Source: Beroe ovata
Lineage: Eukaryota; Ctenophora; Nuda; Beroida; Beroidae
Assembly: GCA_946803715.1 (NCBI GenBank)
Contig: CAMPET010000002.1
Coordinates: 703,526 to 767,525 of the forward strand
DNA: 64,000 bases
Direction of reading: 5' to 3'
Every line of letters starts with the position of its first letter. Position 1 is the first letter of the stretch. The notes under the pieces are model-generated. The model saw only the letters and a list, made by a program, of their open reading frames with translations. It did not search any database and had not been told where the DNA came from. Shown here one piece after another: positions 9,674 through 29,097 of this stretch. Both the position numbers and the translations under genes were made by a program.

Positions 9674-10899
9674 CAGTGGTTTCAATATCTCGAAAAACAC
9701 GTCCCCTGTAGGAAATAATGTAGTTCAAACTTATCATCCTCTAAAATTTATGTTCATGGTCAACATTGACTGCTTATCATAATTGTCTGTATCTTTATAT
9801 TTTATTAGTTTTTTGTTTGTCTGTTTGTGTCCGCACGTGTTTGTTTTGTTTGCAGTTTATGTGACTCTGTTCCCATTCGAACTCTATTCTCAGGATCACA
9901 ACCCTATCGAAATCTGAGAGATCGCTACTTCTCCTCCGATACTTGGGTTTTTTTATAGTCCTAGCCTTGCTTCTGACCACTGGTATACTGATACTCAAAC
10001 TGGTGCCTGGTAAAATATGGGAACCAATGCTCTTCTGCGGTGAGTAATGAGTTACCATTTCACACCCACACACACCCACACCCACACACACACACGCACA
10101 CACATACACACAGACATACACACAAACAAACACACACACACCAAATCAATTTTCAATAAGAGCTGTATGAGTAAAGATGCGTGCATGAGATTTTTTGGCT
10201 CCGAGAGGAGGGCAACACTCCGCACGGAGTGTTCTACTGAAACCCATAGGCTTGCACTTCTATCGTGGGAATAGAGTCTCCTTGCCTGAGCAGCAGATGA
10301 TAACCTCTTGCGAGATCAATTGAGTCGGGGGCGCCCCTCCGAAGATTGACTACCTTAGTCACTATGGCAACTATTTATCAGTCATTCACACTCCTCCTGG
10401 AGTTTTGCAGACGGAGAAGAGTCAATCGAGTTATAAGCCTGATATAAGTCGTATCAGGATTTTCAGACTGCATAAGCAGACCATAGAGCGCGCGCCTGAA
10501 ATATGCGGATTGTGAAGGAAAAATATTTCCGTCGCCCGGGCTGAAGTTCGGAGTGATGAAGGTACCAGGTTTTCAAGAGTGGCTTTTCATTATTCGAAAT
10601 AGTAGTTATGTTGGGTTCTACCTGTTCTGTTGATGTATTTGACTAGTTTGTGTAGTCCATATTCTTCTATTCAGGATAGTAGTTCTGCTGGGTTCTACCT
10701 GTTCTGTTGATGTATTTGACTAGTTTGTGTAGTCCATATTCTTCTATTCAGGATAGTAGTTCTGCTGGGTTCTACCTGTTCTGGTGACTAGTTTGTGTAA
10801 TCCATGACGGAGTTTATTTCAGGGATAGCGTTTGGAGTTGGCTTCCCCTGCCTGATCTACAAGCTTATACCGCTGTACAAGTCTAAGACATATCGATGA
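7993..10899 (+). CDS. Phosphatidylinositol-4,5-bisphosphate 4-phosphatase family protein (PIP4P/TMEM55)
   Basis: Readable exons are 7993-8161, 8353-8492, 8589-8695, 9415-9467, 9894-10039 and 10823-10899. One exon between 8696 and 9414 is unresolved, because the phases there do not meet. The N-terminus ([13 protein letters not shown]) resembles the acidic-dileucine start of TMEM55. CQICQ/CPRCQ and CACNCLLVC cysteine pairs follow, then a CTRC pair. Two membrane spans in the last two exons match the family's C-terminal hairpin. These are late-endosomal and lysosomal membrane proteins that recruit JIP4 and are reported to cleave PI(4,5)P2. The family CX5R motif reads CNATARA here, so the arginine is replaced by alanine. 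The last exon exists in two copies (see 12313-12389). An acceptor-like AACAG lies 9 nt before the ATG. Confidence 0.8.
9631..9672. repeat. (TG)n microsatellite
   Basis: About 21 uninterrupted TG units in a PIP4P intron. Confidence 0.95.
10056..10141. repeat. Interrupted (CA)n microsatellite
   Basis: CA units with CCA and ACAAA interruptions, just after the donor at 10040. A second (CA)n tract closes the duplicated unit at 11657, so slippage or recombination between CA tracts is a possible origin of the duplication. Confidence 0.85.
10597..10803 (+). repeat. 77-bp minisatellite, copy A (about three units)
   Basis: Units start with GATAGTAGTT at 10675 and 10752, 77 bp apart, with a diverged unit before them and a shortened one at the end. 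The array lies in the last PIP4P intron. Confidence 0.85.
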
Positions 10900-11490
10900 T
10901 CAGTGTTGTTGCAGTAAAATAGGATAAATAACATAAGTTTTCCGCAGAAGTTTTATTTTTTTAACATCAATTAATCTGACGTGCTGAAGCCTAAAAGTTG
11001 TAATATAATTGGCGATTTTGATTTTTTGTTTTATGTTTTTAATTAATTTCTGTACGACTGTAGATAAAGTGTAAATTTTGTGTAATTGTTTGTAACGTTA
11101 ATCTATGTTAACAGTTTTTTGGGTTGTTTTTAATAATTTTTGATTGTCTTAAACAGTGCCTTGTTTATGTAAACATTCTAAGTGTTAACATTGTCGGTGT
11201 TTCATTCAGCTGAATGTTTTTCCTTTAACAACAAAACAAGCAGGTTACATGGCACCTTGAGTAACTCCAAGTTGATTCACTTGGAAATCCCTTAGTCAAG
11301 TCACTGCCCCACAATGTCACACTTTGTGAATCATTAAAACGTTACGCGCGAGTATCATATCCCACACTTTGCTCACGCGAGTTCGCGCTACTTTTAGCTC
11401 AGATTTGATTACAATCCCGCCCTTTTACCCATTACCGACACCATAGGCAAAATGTAGTGTGTGTGTGTGAAGTGTTAACAACTGGGTGAC

Positions 11491-11631
11491 ATGTCGAAGA
11501 AGAGAGTTTCGTATTTCTATGATCCAGAAGTGGGGAATTTTCACTATGGTGCCAATCATCCCATGAAACCCCATCGGCTAGCCCTAACACACGATCTAGT
11601 GATTGGGTATGGGCTGTACAGGAAAATGTCG
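11491..11631 (+). CDS. Upstream duplicate of HDAC3 exon 1
   Basis: Identical over all 141 bp to HDAC3 exon 1 at 12994-13134, with the same GTAAGTGAC donor and the same upstream region. It encodes [20 protein letters not shown] and 27 further residues, in phase 0. If transcribed from its own duplicated promoter it could splice straight to exon 2 at 13236 and give an identical protein. It may also be an assembly duplicate of the two haplotypes. Confidence 0.7.
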
Positions 11632-12312
11632 GTAAGTGACACACACAAACTCAACCACACACACACACACACANCTACTGAGACCCATCTGCTTGCACTT
11701 CTATCGTGGGAATATAGTGTCCTTGCCATAGCAGCAGATGATAACCTTTTGCGAGGTCAATTGAGTCGGGGGCGCCCCTCCTTAGTCACTATGGCAACTA
11801 TTTATCAGTCATTCACACTCCTCCTGGAGTTGCGCAGACGGAGAAGGGTCAATCGAGTTATAAGCCTGATATAAGACGTATCAGGCTTTTCAGACTGCAT
11901 AAGCAGAGCTTAGAGCGCGCGCCTGAAATATGCGCATTGTGAAGGAAGTTCGGAGTGATGAATGTACCAGGTTTTCAAGAGTGATCTTCTGGCTTTTCAT
12001 TATTCGAGATAGTAGTTATGTTGGGTTCGACCTGTTCTGGTGATGTATTTGACTAGTTTGTGTAGTCCATATTCTCCTATTCAGGATAGTAGTTATGTTG
12101 GGTTCTACCTGTTCTGTTGATGTATTTGACTAGTTTGTGTAGTCCATATTCTTCTATTCAGGATAGTAGTTCTGCTGGGTTCGACCTGTTCTGTTGATGT
12201 ATTTGACTAGTTTGTGTAGTCCATATTCTTCTGTTCAGGATAGTAGTTATGTTGGGTTCTACCTGTACTTCTGGTGACTAGTTTGTTTAGTCCATGACGG
12301 AGTTTATTTCAG

Positions 12313-12389
12313 GGATAGCGTTTGGAGTTGGCTTCCCCTGCCTTATCTACAAGCTTATACCGCTGTACAAGTCTAAGACATATCGATGA
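12313..12389 (+). CDS. Downstream duplicate of the terminal PIP4P exon
   Basis: Same acceptor (TTATTTCAG), same protein ([20 protein letters not shown] and on) and same TGA as 10823-10899. One synonymous change (CTT for CTG) is seen. Either copy would complete the PIP4P reading frame. Confidence 0.65.
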
Positions 12390-12993
12390 TCAGTGTTGTT
12401 GCAATTAAATAGGATAAATAACATAAGTTTAAGTTTTCTGCAGAAGTTTTATTTTTTAACATCAACTAATCTGACGTGCTGAAGCCTAAAAGTTGTAATA
12501 TTATTGGTGATTTTGATTTTTTGTTTTATGTTTTTAATTAATTTCTGTACGACTGTAGATAAAGTGTAAATTTTGTGTAATTGTTCGTAACGTTAATCTA
12601 TGTTAACAGTTTTTTGGGTTGTTTTTAATAATTTTTGATTGTCTTAAACAGTGCCTTGTTTATGTAAACATTCTATTTGTTAACATTGTCGGTGTTTCAT
12701 TCAGCTGAATTTTTTCCCTTTAACAACAAAAGAAGCAGGTTACATGGTACATTGAGTAACTCCAAGTTGATTCACTTGGAAATCCCTTAGTCAAGTCACT
12801 GCCCCACAATGTCACATTGTCACAGTTTGCGAATCATTAAAACGTTACGCGCGAGTATCATATCCCACACTTTGCTCACGCGAGTTCGCGCTACTTTTAG
12901 TTCAGATTTGATTACAATCCCGCCCTTTTACCCATTACCGACACCATAGGCAAAATGTAGTGTGTGTGTGTGAAGTGTTAACAACTGGGTGAC

Positions 12994-19544
<6,551 letters not shown>

Positions 19545-20246
19545 TGCTCCACCAGATTCCTGATTCCTGATTCCAAGGTGCCCCTCATATACTAGGAGGA
19601 TAACGTTACACGAGGGTTTTGTAGGATACTCTGATACTCTGCCACCATGAAATGACAGATTACGGGAGTCTTGACACCAATCCACTGAGTATAGAACTGA
19701 CTCCAACTTTTTCTTGTATCTTTCTGGAGAAGGGTGACCGTGTTTTTGTTTCATTCCTTGCAAATTCTTTATTTTTTGCACAACATGAATTTATATTGGT
19801 TGTACACAGTTATACTTCTTTATTTTATCATTTTAATTCAATCTATATTATAGAAGAGGTGTTGTGAGGTATGGGAATGATGATTGGAACATTATAATGC
19901 GCGCAGCTATCATCTCGCCAGCGCCCAGCTTTGACCAAATCACAGACAGACTGGTCATCGGATTCAAGTTCATTTCAACTTGCAACACCTCCGTATTATC
20001 ATGAGCTCAAATATAATCCTATTGTCAATGTCGTGTCACATTTATTCATGTTAAACTTGGAGGTGAAGCCTAGAATGATTTAGGTAATGGTATGTGTACA
20101 CCTGAACCGACGACGGATGGAAAAAGACGCGCACTACATCATGTAATTGTAACGCGCGCTAAAGATGAAATATTGTGCTTTCATTGTTTCCGGCCCCGGT
20201 GCACGCATACACCAAACAACATAATCGCCAATTGCTAGCTATGTAA
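19545..20246. other. Spacer between HDAC3 and the first KH gene
   Basis: About 700 bp with no clear coding frame, presumably the HDAC3 3' region and the upstream region of the next gene. Confidence 0.5.
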
Positions 20247-20812
20247 CAATCATCCTGTTAGGATGTTGAAATGTTCGGAAGTAGACACAGTACGATCTTA
20301 TCTTCAAGTTATGCGAGATGCATCTTCAGAGCTTATCAGTCAGCTACTAGTGGAGTGAGTCGTGTTCAAATGACACCTATCACCTGTTTAACACCTGTTT
20401 GGCACCTCTTCAACACCTGCTAATATCCTCAGGAGCAGAAAAAGTCGGTAACACTGAACAAGTATCAGAACGCAATCGCCTCCCAATGCAGTCAGAGACT
20501 ACGTACTCTCGTAAGTGCTCGTATAACTATAAAGGCCATATTGTAATAGATAGACTTGTTAAGGGCCTTCACTTACAGCCTTCACTTACAGCCTGTCAGT
20601 GTCATGTGGAATGTGGATATAGTTTATCACTAGTTCACGTGTCCTGTACAGGGTAAGATGAGGAGAGTTCCACTGTCAGATGGACAGACACAGATGACAC
20701 TGACACAATATGACCGCTCTTCCACCACAGAATTGGACACCCTTGTCTCGGAAATCCAGCACATTTCACTCATCCCTCTCTCCCACCCGGTATTATATCA
20801 CCGCGCGCGTGT
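20247..20812 (+). repeat. 5' segment shared with the third KH gene
   Basis: Nearly identical to 29098-29639 through exons 1-3 and both introns. Identity stops abruptly after CGCGCGCGTGT. Differences are a few substitutions, plus a shorter second intron in the other copy. Confidence 0.9.
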
Positions 20813-21914
20813 TTCCTCCTGTGTGTTGTTTTATCACTGACATGGCACTTATAATTACTGTCAGTTTGGTTTTTCACACAATCGCACAACACTATTTCAG
20901 ATAATTGGCAAGTATCTGAAGATGACTGCCCGTGACGTACTGAATGAAGTGTCTAAAACATGCACTCTAGCCTTTCTTAACGATACTATAGTTGTGTCTG
21001 GTAGTGATCGAGAGTCATCAGTTCAAATGTTGGAAGAACTTCAATCACAAATTACCGTATCGGAAGTAGCACTTCCACACCCGATAGCTATTGGCGTGAT
21101 AATAGGAAAACGAGGTCGGAATATACAGCGGCTCACTCAATACAACCCTGGAGTTGTTGTGGAGTTTTCAGACGATAGCTCCAAGATCTATATCTTGGGA
21201 AAAATGGCCCATGAAGTGGACGCTGTCGCTAGACTCTTCCGAGATGAGCTAGATCAGCAGAGACTTGAGACAGTTACCCGACCGAATTTCACCCAGTTTC
21301 CGATCCATCCACTTGGATTCCGGGCTGACCAGTCAGACCTCAAGTTTGTAGCCGATGGGAGGGAGCTGGTGGTTTACGGTTGTAAGGACCAAGTTGCAGA
21401 GTATATGTCCCTGCGTGAGGGTCAGGCAGAAAGTGTGGTCGAGTGTAGACCCGGGGACTACACATCCTGGCACAGCATCATCACACTGACCAGAGATACG
21501 CCCGGGGTGAGGTGCTGGCTGTCTGACAGAAGTCCCACTTCCCGGCCAGGCTGTGTGTGCGTAGCGGGGGAGGAGGGTGTGGTCAGCGAGGTTACAACCC
21601 GATTAGAAAACATCATCAACAACCCAGACATGACCCCATCAGCTCCGCTAAGTGTGTCCCTCAATATCCCATCTGTTGAGAGGTTGAAAGTGTGCGAGCT
21701 GTTTCCCTTCCCCAATGTTGAGATTGTCACTGACACTCGTGGGAGGGTGCTGAATATCATTGGTAACACTCACACAGCGTCCAGTGTGGTGTTAGCGTAT
21801 GAGTACTATGAGAAACTGCTCAGAAAGCTAGTGGAGGAGAGGTTCGAGCTGATGAACAAGCAGTTCAGATATGTGGTGGAGAATAGGGATGTTGTGATGC
21901 CAGAAATAAGGAGG

Positions 21915-21962
<48 letters not shown>

Positions 21963-23197
21963 AACACTTTCCCAAAGTGTACTACAAAACCATCATAATT
22001 CTACCATCACAGGATCTGTGGAGATGCTAAAGTGAGGTTTAATCTGGACTATTCCACCCACTCTCTTACCCTCCTCGGTCTCCCTGTTGGAGTTAAGGAA
22101 GCACGACTTGGCATGGAACGTTATTTCAGCATCAAACACGCAGACAGGATACCCCATTTCTTCCATAACCCACCAGCCAAGCAGTTCTACTTTGATAGCA
22201 TTGCTGTCGATCACCTGAAGATAAATGCGATTTTCTTCCAAACTATCGGCAATTTTAAGGCCCAGAACCCACAGGTAATGAGGAAATTACTATGATATTT
22301 CATTTTGATGCGTTGTGATCAACACTTCTCTGTCGCAGTTACTAACAACCCTGCAAATCCCAGGTTGAAATATCCACTCTACCTGGAAGGGAGGGCACGA
22401 CCCACATCAAACTCCGGTCAACAAGTGCGGAGTCTCTGGCACGTGCTGTATCCATGGTAACGGAGCTGTCAGAGGGAATACTACTCAAGAAGGTATCTCT
22501 GTCAGATGAGAGATTTGAAATGGCTCGATCCATCATCCGATCGGGAAGGGAACGACTCTCTCACCTCATATTCGAGGATATGGATGTGAAGCCTGTGGTG
22601 AGTACTGATAACGAGGGAAAACTTTCTCACCAAATTGAGGGATTACTCAAATTTTATACTTGACACAAAATTTCCCATCCGTTATACCTGTGAGTAGTCG
22701 AGAAGTACCATGGCATCATCAATGTCATTGTTGAAGGCATCTTGATGTTCTGCAGGTCCTCATCAAGTTTGACAAGCAAAAACCTGTGATTAACATCTCC
22801 GGGACTAGTGAAGAAGATATCAATATGACAGCGGCAAAGTTGATTGAGTTTATCAACTCTATCGAGAAATTCGAAGTGGTAAGAGGAACAAATCTGAGCG
22901 ACCTGGCATTGACCCAAATTGCGCGTCTTTCTCATTTCACCTCATTCACACCAATACATGCAGTGTGCACACATACCAGTTACAATACCAGTTCGACTGT
23001 TTCAGATACCCGCTGATGGAGAAAACACGGGCACTCACCACCAGGTACCCCCTGTAATCACCAGTTTTCCGTGGCGTGTAGAGGAGCCCGCTGAAAACCT
23101 GAGGATTATTGAGAATCTGTACGTGCGAGAGGTGTTAGTGTTTGGTGGTAAGGAGAATGTGGACCACGCCCTTGGCCAGATGTTGCAGGGTAGCTGA
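20271..23197 (+). CDS. KH-domain repeat protein with arginine-rich leader, paralogue 1
   Basis: Exons 20271-20354, 20433-20510, 20652-20789, 20901-21913, 22013-22274, 22364-22597, 22756-22878 and 23006-23197 join in phase to 707 residues. The first 28 residues (MFGSRHSTILSSSYARCIFR and on) have arginines and serines but no acidic residue, like a mitochondrial presequence. A KH-type motif VIIGKRGRNIQRL lies at about 166-178 with the expected beta-alpha pattern around it. The rest looks like further KH-like alpha/beta units with weak or absent GxxG. KH modules bind single-stranded RNA or DNA. I cannot assign an orthologue; vigilin-type multi-KH proteins are the nearest comparison. An acceptor-like TTAG lies 9 nt before the ATG. 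An ATG at 20263 lies in a frame that does not join exon 2. Confidence 0.7.
21918..21960. repeat. (TG)n microsatellite
   Basis: About 20 TG units directly after the exon 4 donor of KH paralogue 1. Confidence 0.9.
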
Positions 23198-23216
23198 TTG
23201 TAACACAGGGGGGTTA

Positions 23217-23301
23217 AGATGGAGTTAATCAGTCAATTAGGATGGAGTTAATTAGTTAATTAGGATGGAGTTAATAAGTTAATTAGGATGGAGTTAATTA
23301 C
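23217..23301 (+). repeat. 22-23 bp tandem repeat
   Basis: Four units of the type GGATGGAGTTAATTAGTTAA, 20 bp after the stop of KH paralogue 1. Confidence 0.8.
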
Positions 23302-23749
23302 TGTCGTTATACCATTAGAAGATGGTTGATTGTCATTATGATGATTTATGACAATCATAGTTCGACGATGCGAGGTCTGATTGTCTCACTATATCAGCGA
23401 TACGTCTTACATATCCCCTCTGACTACCTTCTCATAGTTCATACCCATACATTATATTGTGTTATGATATCGGTACATGACATCGGTTATCTGAATATCC
23501 GATTATAATAGCTCATGAGTGAAGAACTGTGAACCACACACGACGGAGCTACGCCCAGCTACTCACACCATATCCTAACATCCCATTTTTCGGTAAGTTT
23601 GTCAGCACTGTCCTCTTTCAAATCATTGTCTCCAATTCAACTCTTGTCTCTTTCGACTCATTATCTCTCTGAGATAATTCTAATCACAGAACATCGAATA
23701 AGATGTGCTGATATTCTTGTTCCCTCCCCCTAGTACATGCCAGAGCAAG

Positions 23750-26700
23750 ATGAACAAACAACTCCTATCAGCCACTAGCTATGTCAGACATATACTCAGA
23801 GCACACCGCGACCTTTCTGCAGCTTCTTCTCAACCAAGACATGGACAACAGGTATTACAGGGCATACAAGATATAAAGTGCAATGCACCTCCTCAAACTC
23901 TAGATATAAAGTGCAATGCACCTCCTCAAACTCTAGATAGTAAGTGCAATGCACCTCCTCAAACTCTAGATATAAAGTACAATGCACCTCCTCAAACTCT
24001 AGATATAAGTGCAACGTACCACCTCAGAAAGTATCATCCGAAAATTCACTTTGAATTTAGGGACCCTAAATTCTGAGTTGTCAGTGGATCAGTCTTGTTC
24101 CTCTTACATTGTAGTCCCGAGCTGTAGCAGTATTATACCAGGTTTCCCTCTAGGTTGAAATGGAGGTTACATTAGACAAGTTTCAACATGCTCTAGCTAG
24201 GAAGTTTCATCCTCAGTTGAGGTCACTGGTGAGTTGTCAATCGTGTGTTAGCATCATATTGATGACACATGGACACAATGATGACACATGGACACAATGA
24301 TGACATACAGGCACAATGATGTTATACAGGCACAATGAAACTTATGACATAGGTGACTCTGACACGATAGTATTATGATAACTGACGTCTGACACTGGTC
24401 ACATTGAACAACTCAACCCTATCTATGACTAATGACAATATCCCCCCCCCTAGGGCAGGGTTAACCTCTCCATTGACCCTAACGGGAGCTCTACTCTGAG
24501 AATAAACCATGGTCCCTCCAATAGGGGTGGTATAGAGAAGCTGGTATCACAGATACAGTCCCCCGTCGTCATACCAATGGAAAGCAAGGTGAATTCCCTA
24601 CCATGACCCCTGAATTTTGTAGGTTATTATTTTATAATACGAAATTAATTCGTTACGAAATTAGAAAGTTGTACTTTTGGATGTGACCACGACTTACTTA
24701 GCCTATCTTAGGTGTACAAAGACTACCTGAAGATTAAAGGTTTAGATCTATTGGATCGTCTGGAGAAGGACAACTCGTGTGTCGCTATTCTGGACGACAG
24801 TGTGGTAGTTGGTGGGGAGAATAAGTCCCAATCAGCGGATAAGATTGAGCGAGTGTTCTCTGAGCTGGTCATCTCCCACGTGGACATTGCTCACCCCTGC
24901 ATAATGAAGTTACTGATAGGGAAGCAGGGGAGTAGTATTGTGGAACTGACGAAGCAGTATCCTGATGTGCTGACAATGGCAGATGTGGACAGGTGTAGTG
25001 TGACTGTAGCTGGGCGGAGAGACGAGGTGGATGCTGTGGTGGATATTATAAAGGAGCAGTGTGAGGGGTATGGGATGGAGACAATCACTAAACCGAGATT
25101 CATGGACACACTGACACACCCCCATGACTTCATCTCCTCTGTGAGTATATGTGTGTGTGTGTGTGNNNNNNNNNNNNNNNNNNNNNNNNNNNNNNNNNNN
25201 NNNNNNNNNNNNNNNNNNNNNNNNNNNNNNNNNNNNNNNNNNNNNNNNNNNNNNNNNNNNNNNNNNNNNNNNNNNNNNNNNNNNNNNNNNNNNNNNNNNN
25301 NNNNNNNNNNNNNNNNNNNNNNNNNNNNNNNNNNNNNNNNNNNNNNNNNNNNNNNNNNNNNNNNNNNNNNNNNNNNNNNNNNNNNNNNNNNNNNNNNNNN
25401 NNNNNNNNNNNNNNNNNNNNNNNNNNNNNNNNNNNNNNNNNNNNNNNNNNNNNNNNNNNNNNNNNNNNNNNNNNNNNNNNNNNNNNTGTGTGTGTGTGTG
25501 TGTGTGTGTGTGTGTCTGCGTCTGTGTGTGTGAGAGTGTGTAATGTGTTTGACGTAGATGTGTGTCTGTGTGTGTGTACAGTGTACACGTGTGTGTGTGT
25601 GTGTACTCTGTGTGTGTACTGTGTGTATGTGTTTGACTTTGTCTATTCCTTCGTCATTTCGTTTGTCTGTTTATCTGAGTGTATGAGCTCATTCTGATGG
25701 CAAATATCCCTAACAGACGCCCGCTCTGAGTTTACAAGATGTTTCTAGCAAGTGGATGATGCACACATGGCTTGTATATGGGGACAAGAGAACACTTGAC
25801 GGGTACATGTCCCTAGTTAAGGAACAAATGCGACAATTTGGCGACTTCACCACTATCTACTGCCCACCTCATGACTTTACGTCATGGCACGCTATGCGGC
25901 ATTTACTATGGGACAGGACGGATGTTCAGATCAGATACTCAGATAAGAAGCTGTCTGGGAGTCCTGGCAGTGTGTTTATGATGGGCCCCGATGAGGTGGT
26001 CCAGGATCTAGCCACGGAAATGAGCCAAATCCTCCAATCAGCTGATTTACCCGATGACACTGACTCACGAGACCCCGTCATTGAATCAGTGACCCCTCCC
26101 GACTTCGTGCATCTGAAACTAGCGGAGTATTACCCGTTCCCCAATGTGAAAACTGGTGTCGATGTGAGGTCTGGGACTCTCCGGATATCTGGGAACAAGA
26201 GGACAAGGTCGAGTGTGTTCCTAGCAGCGGAGCATTACAAGTCTCTGATGAAGTTGTTCAAGTCGCGAAGTTTCGATATAATGAGAGATCAGCGCAAGTA
26301 TTTGACAGAGAATAGGGATGTTATCCTACCCGCACTTGACAAGTAAGTATCCCCCTGTAATTGGTGTTATTATAGGTACCGATTGCATATTGGTACTGGC
26401 TGCTTATGCACCAGTGTTGATGTTGAAAGTGTTTGCAGTCTCTCATACGATCTTGAATGATAAATTACTCTTACACCCTCCCAATCTTACACATTCCCAA
26501 TCTTTCACCCTCCCAATCTTACACCCTCCCAATCTTGCACACCGCCAATCTGAAATTGCGAGCCCTGCTTCATGAATCTCCTATCAAAATGCTGCATCGA
26601 TCCTGTGCAGGATTTGCGAAGCTCATAAAGTGAGGTATGTCCTGGACTGGAAGGAGCGGAAGTTCACTGTCCACGGACTCCCAAACCTCGTCAACTACGC

Positions 26701-28823
26701 TATCGAGTCCATGGAGCGGTATTTCCGACAGGAGCACAGGAGTATTCTGACAAATTTCTTCTGGGATAGCAAAATGCACTTCAAGAAGATAACTATCGAT
26801 CATCTCAAGTATCTGACCATGTTTGGGGGAAAACTCCGTGTTTTCAAGGATACGCATCCCACGGTAAGGGCATGAATAGTTGGCGTCTGGCCAAGAATCG
26901 CGCCAGTATCCCGAAAGCGTTGCGCCTGTCTCACGACACATACGTCACGGCGTGATTTTCTTCCCCCGAATGTTTCCCTCCAATCTAGCGGTACTTTCCT
27001 CCCAGGTAATGATAACATCGTTCCCTGCTAAAGACGGCAATACTCACGTGGTGGTTAAGTCCAAGGACCCGGAGGAATTGGAGGCAGCAGTTGCCACAAT
27101 AACAGACCTGGCTGATAAAACAGAGATCGTGGCCGTGGAGCTGGAGGAATCAAAGTTCGACATAGCCCGACAGTTGATCCGGTCATCGGGAAATGCTCTG
27201 CGGAACCTGTTGTTTACAGATCGACAGGACAAACCAGAGGTACTGGGACACTTGGTATATGCATTTTGCGTTATTGTTGCGTTATTGTTGCGTTATTGTT
27301 GCGTCGACACCGGCATAAGTTGACTGGATTTTTAATGACAGTCGCTTATCGGTTACTACACCCTCACCTCCCCATATCCCCTCCCCCTCCCTTCTTCTTG
27401 GTAGCTGGGAATGTCTGATTCTGGCCCGGTCTCTCTCTCACACGAAACAGAGTTACTCATCAGGCGGCCTGATGAGGCTGATGACATCAGCCTCTATACC
27501 TCCCCAACATCAGGGGTGGTAGAATAGTCACTGAGGTCGAATTAATACTTAATAGTCACTGACTGTGAGTCAGGATAATATTCCTACTCTAACCGATGAC
27601 TATGTTGTGCAGGTGTCTCTGATGTCCAGTAAACAACGACCAGAAATCATCATCGCGGGCACAAGAAGAGAAGAACAAGATTTGTCAGCACAACGGCTAC
27701 GGGAGTTCATGCTCTCGATTGAGAAGTTTGAGATGGTAATTGCTCAATCGCTATACTTAACCTCTCTCCTTTGCAATTTACAATCTTTCCCTGTCCCAAC
27801 CCGCCCAGTTATTATAGTCCCTCCCATTTCTCGATTACTCCTCCCCTCCCACCCATCTATAGTTATTAGTTACCTCTTTCCTACTCTACTATAGTTACCC
27901 TGGTACCCCTCATCCCTGGTGAACCCGCCGCCCAACGACATACAGATCTCTAGTTATCCCTAATCCTATCTGACATGCCGCCCCCCACAAAGGGCGGTAC
28001 ACCCCCAGAACAACCCTCACATTCGATAACAGACCATCTACCCCTGATCTCTCCCTCTCTGCTCCACAGCTCACACTCCCGGTGAAGAACATGCTCATCA
28101 GAACACTCCGTAAGAGAGCCGATGATCTGAACCACTGGGATAGTGCCACGCCCTCTGACAACCTGCTCATCATTATCTCCAAGAGTAAACAGGATGTTTT
28201 GGTGTTGGGAGGGGAGGAGAGGGTAGCACGGGAGATAGCTCACTTAGAATCGCTCATCAAACGAGAGTGAGTTTCAGTGCTGCCCGTTTGTTTTCAACAT
28301 TCGCAACATGGCATGTCTATCTTTACCTTATGCCGCGTACTTAGATTCGGGTATTTTAAACTTAGTCGGAGTCACAAAAACTGACCTTTTGCAGGGAATG
28401 GGCACATGAATCTATCAGTCTAGACGAATGGCCACAAATGAATGGGAAAGAGGCAAATCGCATCAAAAACCTACTCCGGATGAGCTTCCCTGGTGTAGAG
28501 GTGAGTTAGGAGTAACAATCCGATAGTAAGAACTGTAGGAGCACGCTATTACTTGCTCTAAGGACCCGGCGAAAAGGTTTCAAACCCGAGACTGGTTAGT
28601 ACAGAGACTGAATACCACAAAAGCAGTGGTTATAACATTCTTCCAAATGATGTATTTTCAGATAAACCTAATCGATGATGCAGATGGGAATCAGAACTTC
28701 CTAGTGAAATTCGTGTGGAACAGGAACCTTGAGACAAGTAGACCTGAGCTACGCTCCTCTATCAATGGCTACGTGTCTGATCTCAAGTATGCTGCCGAAA
28801 TGAGAGATGGAAGTGTTGAGTAA
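23750..28823 (+). CDS. KH-domain repeat protein with arginine-rich leader, paralogue 2
   Basis: Exons 23750-23851, 24154-24228, 24454-24588, 24712-25140, 25717-26342, 26611-26863, 27006-27239, 27613-27735, 28070-28266, 28395-28500 and 28662-28823 give 813 residues. The leader MNKQLLSATSYVRHILRAHR parallels the SYAR..FRA stretch of paralogue 1. The KH motif KLLIGKQGSSIVEL is at about 170-183. Each later exon has a counterpart in paralogue 1: YPFPNV, TENRDVILPAL and HKVRYVLDW match FPFPNV, VENRDVVMPEI and AKVRFNLDY. Two extra C-terminal exons are present. Its role as an RNA-binding protein is inferred from the KH motif. The intron at 25141-25716 contains a 321-base assembly gap. A strong acceptor (TTCCCTCCCCCTAG) lies 16 nt before the ATG. 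Confidence 0.7.
23870..24010 (+). repeat. 33-bp minisatellite in an intron of KH paralogue 2
   Basis: Units start GATATAAAGTGCAATGCACC at 23870, 23903, 23936, 23969 and (partial) 24002. Because 33 is a multiple of three, the array is open in frame with exon 1 (DIKCNAPPQTL repeated). The GTATTA donor at 23852 places it in the intron in my model. Confidence 0.9.
25166..25486. other. Assembly gap flanked by (TG)n
   Basis: A run of 321 N's inside a TG microsatellite that extends to about 25640. The true length is unknown. No exon is missing in phase, since the exons on both sides join cleanly. Confidence 0.99.
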
Positions 28824-29097
28824 ATGTGTGTGTGTGTGCGCGGTGGAATTAGAAACACGATGGCATGAATGAGTGGGCGAAAACAACAATCAAGTATTTG
28901 CTCACTCAGCACCCTCCTTGACCCTCGGGAAGACGAATTTGATGAATGTTGTAATGAATTTGTTAAATTGTTGGCAATCTTCATAAATAAGTTTTTCTGA
29001 ATTTATCAACAGTTTGAATATCAGTTTACATCCCAATTCTATGATCGGATATTCTACGCATTATCAATATCATGACTCATGATATTTACCAAATATG

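Larger units (their letters stand above)
10241..11673 (+). repeat. Tandem segmental duplication, copy A
   Basis: Nearly identical to 11676-13180. It holds part of the last PIP4P intron, the terminal PIP4P exon (10823-10899), the intergenic region and HDAC3 exon 1 (11491-11631). Shared blocks include GTCGGGGGCGCCCCTCC and CTATGGCAACTATTTATCAG. The join to copy B carries a single N at 11674. Confidence 0.85.

Noticed and set aside
9795-10139. Minus-strand frame with VCVCV repeats
   Set aside because: It is made by the CA microsatellite and overlaps the true PIP4P exon at 9894-10039 on the other strand.
20263-20354. ATG at 20263 in a different frame for KH gene 1 (MLKCSEVDTV)
   Set aside because: It ends in phase 2 and meets a stop in exon 2. 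The frame from 20271 ends in phase 0 and joins exon 2 cleanly in genes 1 and 3.
25130-25697. Long open frames across 25166-25486
   Set aside because: They exist only because N's and TG repeats contain no stop codons.
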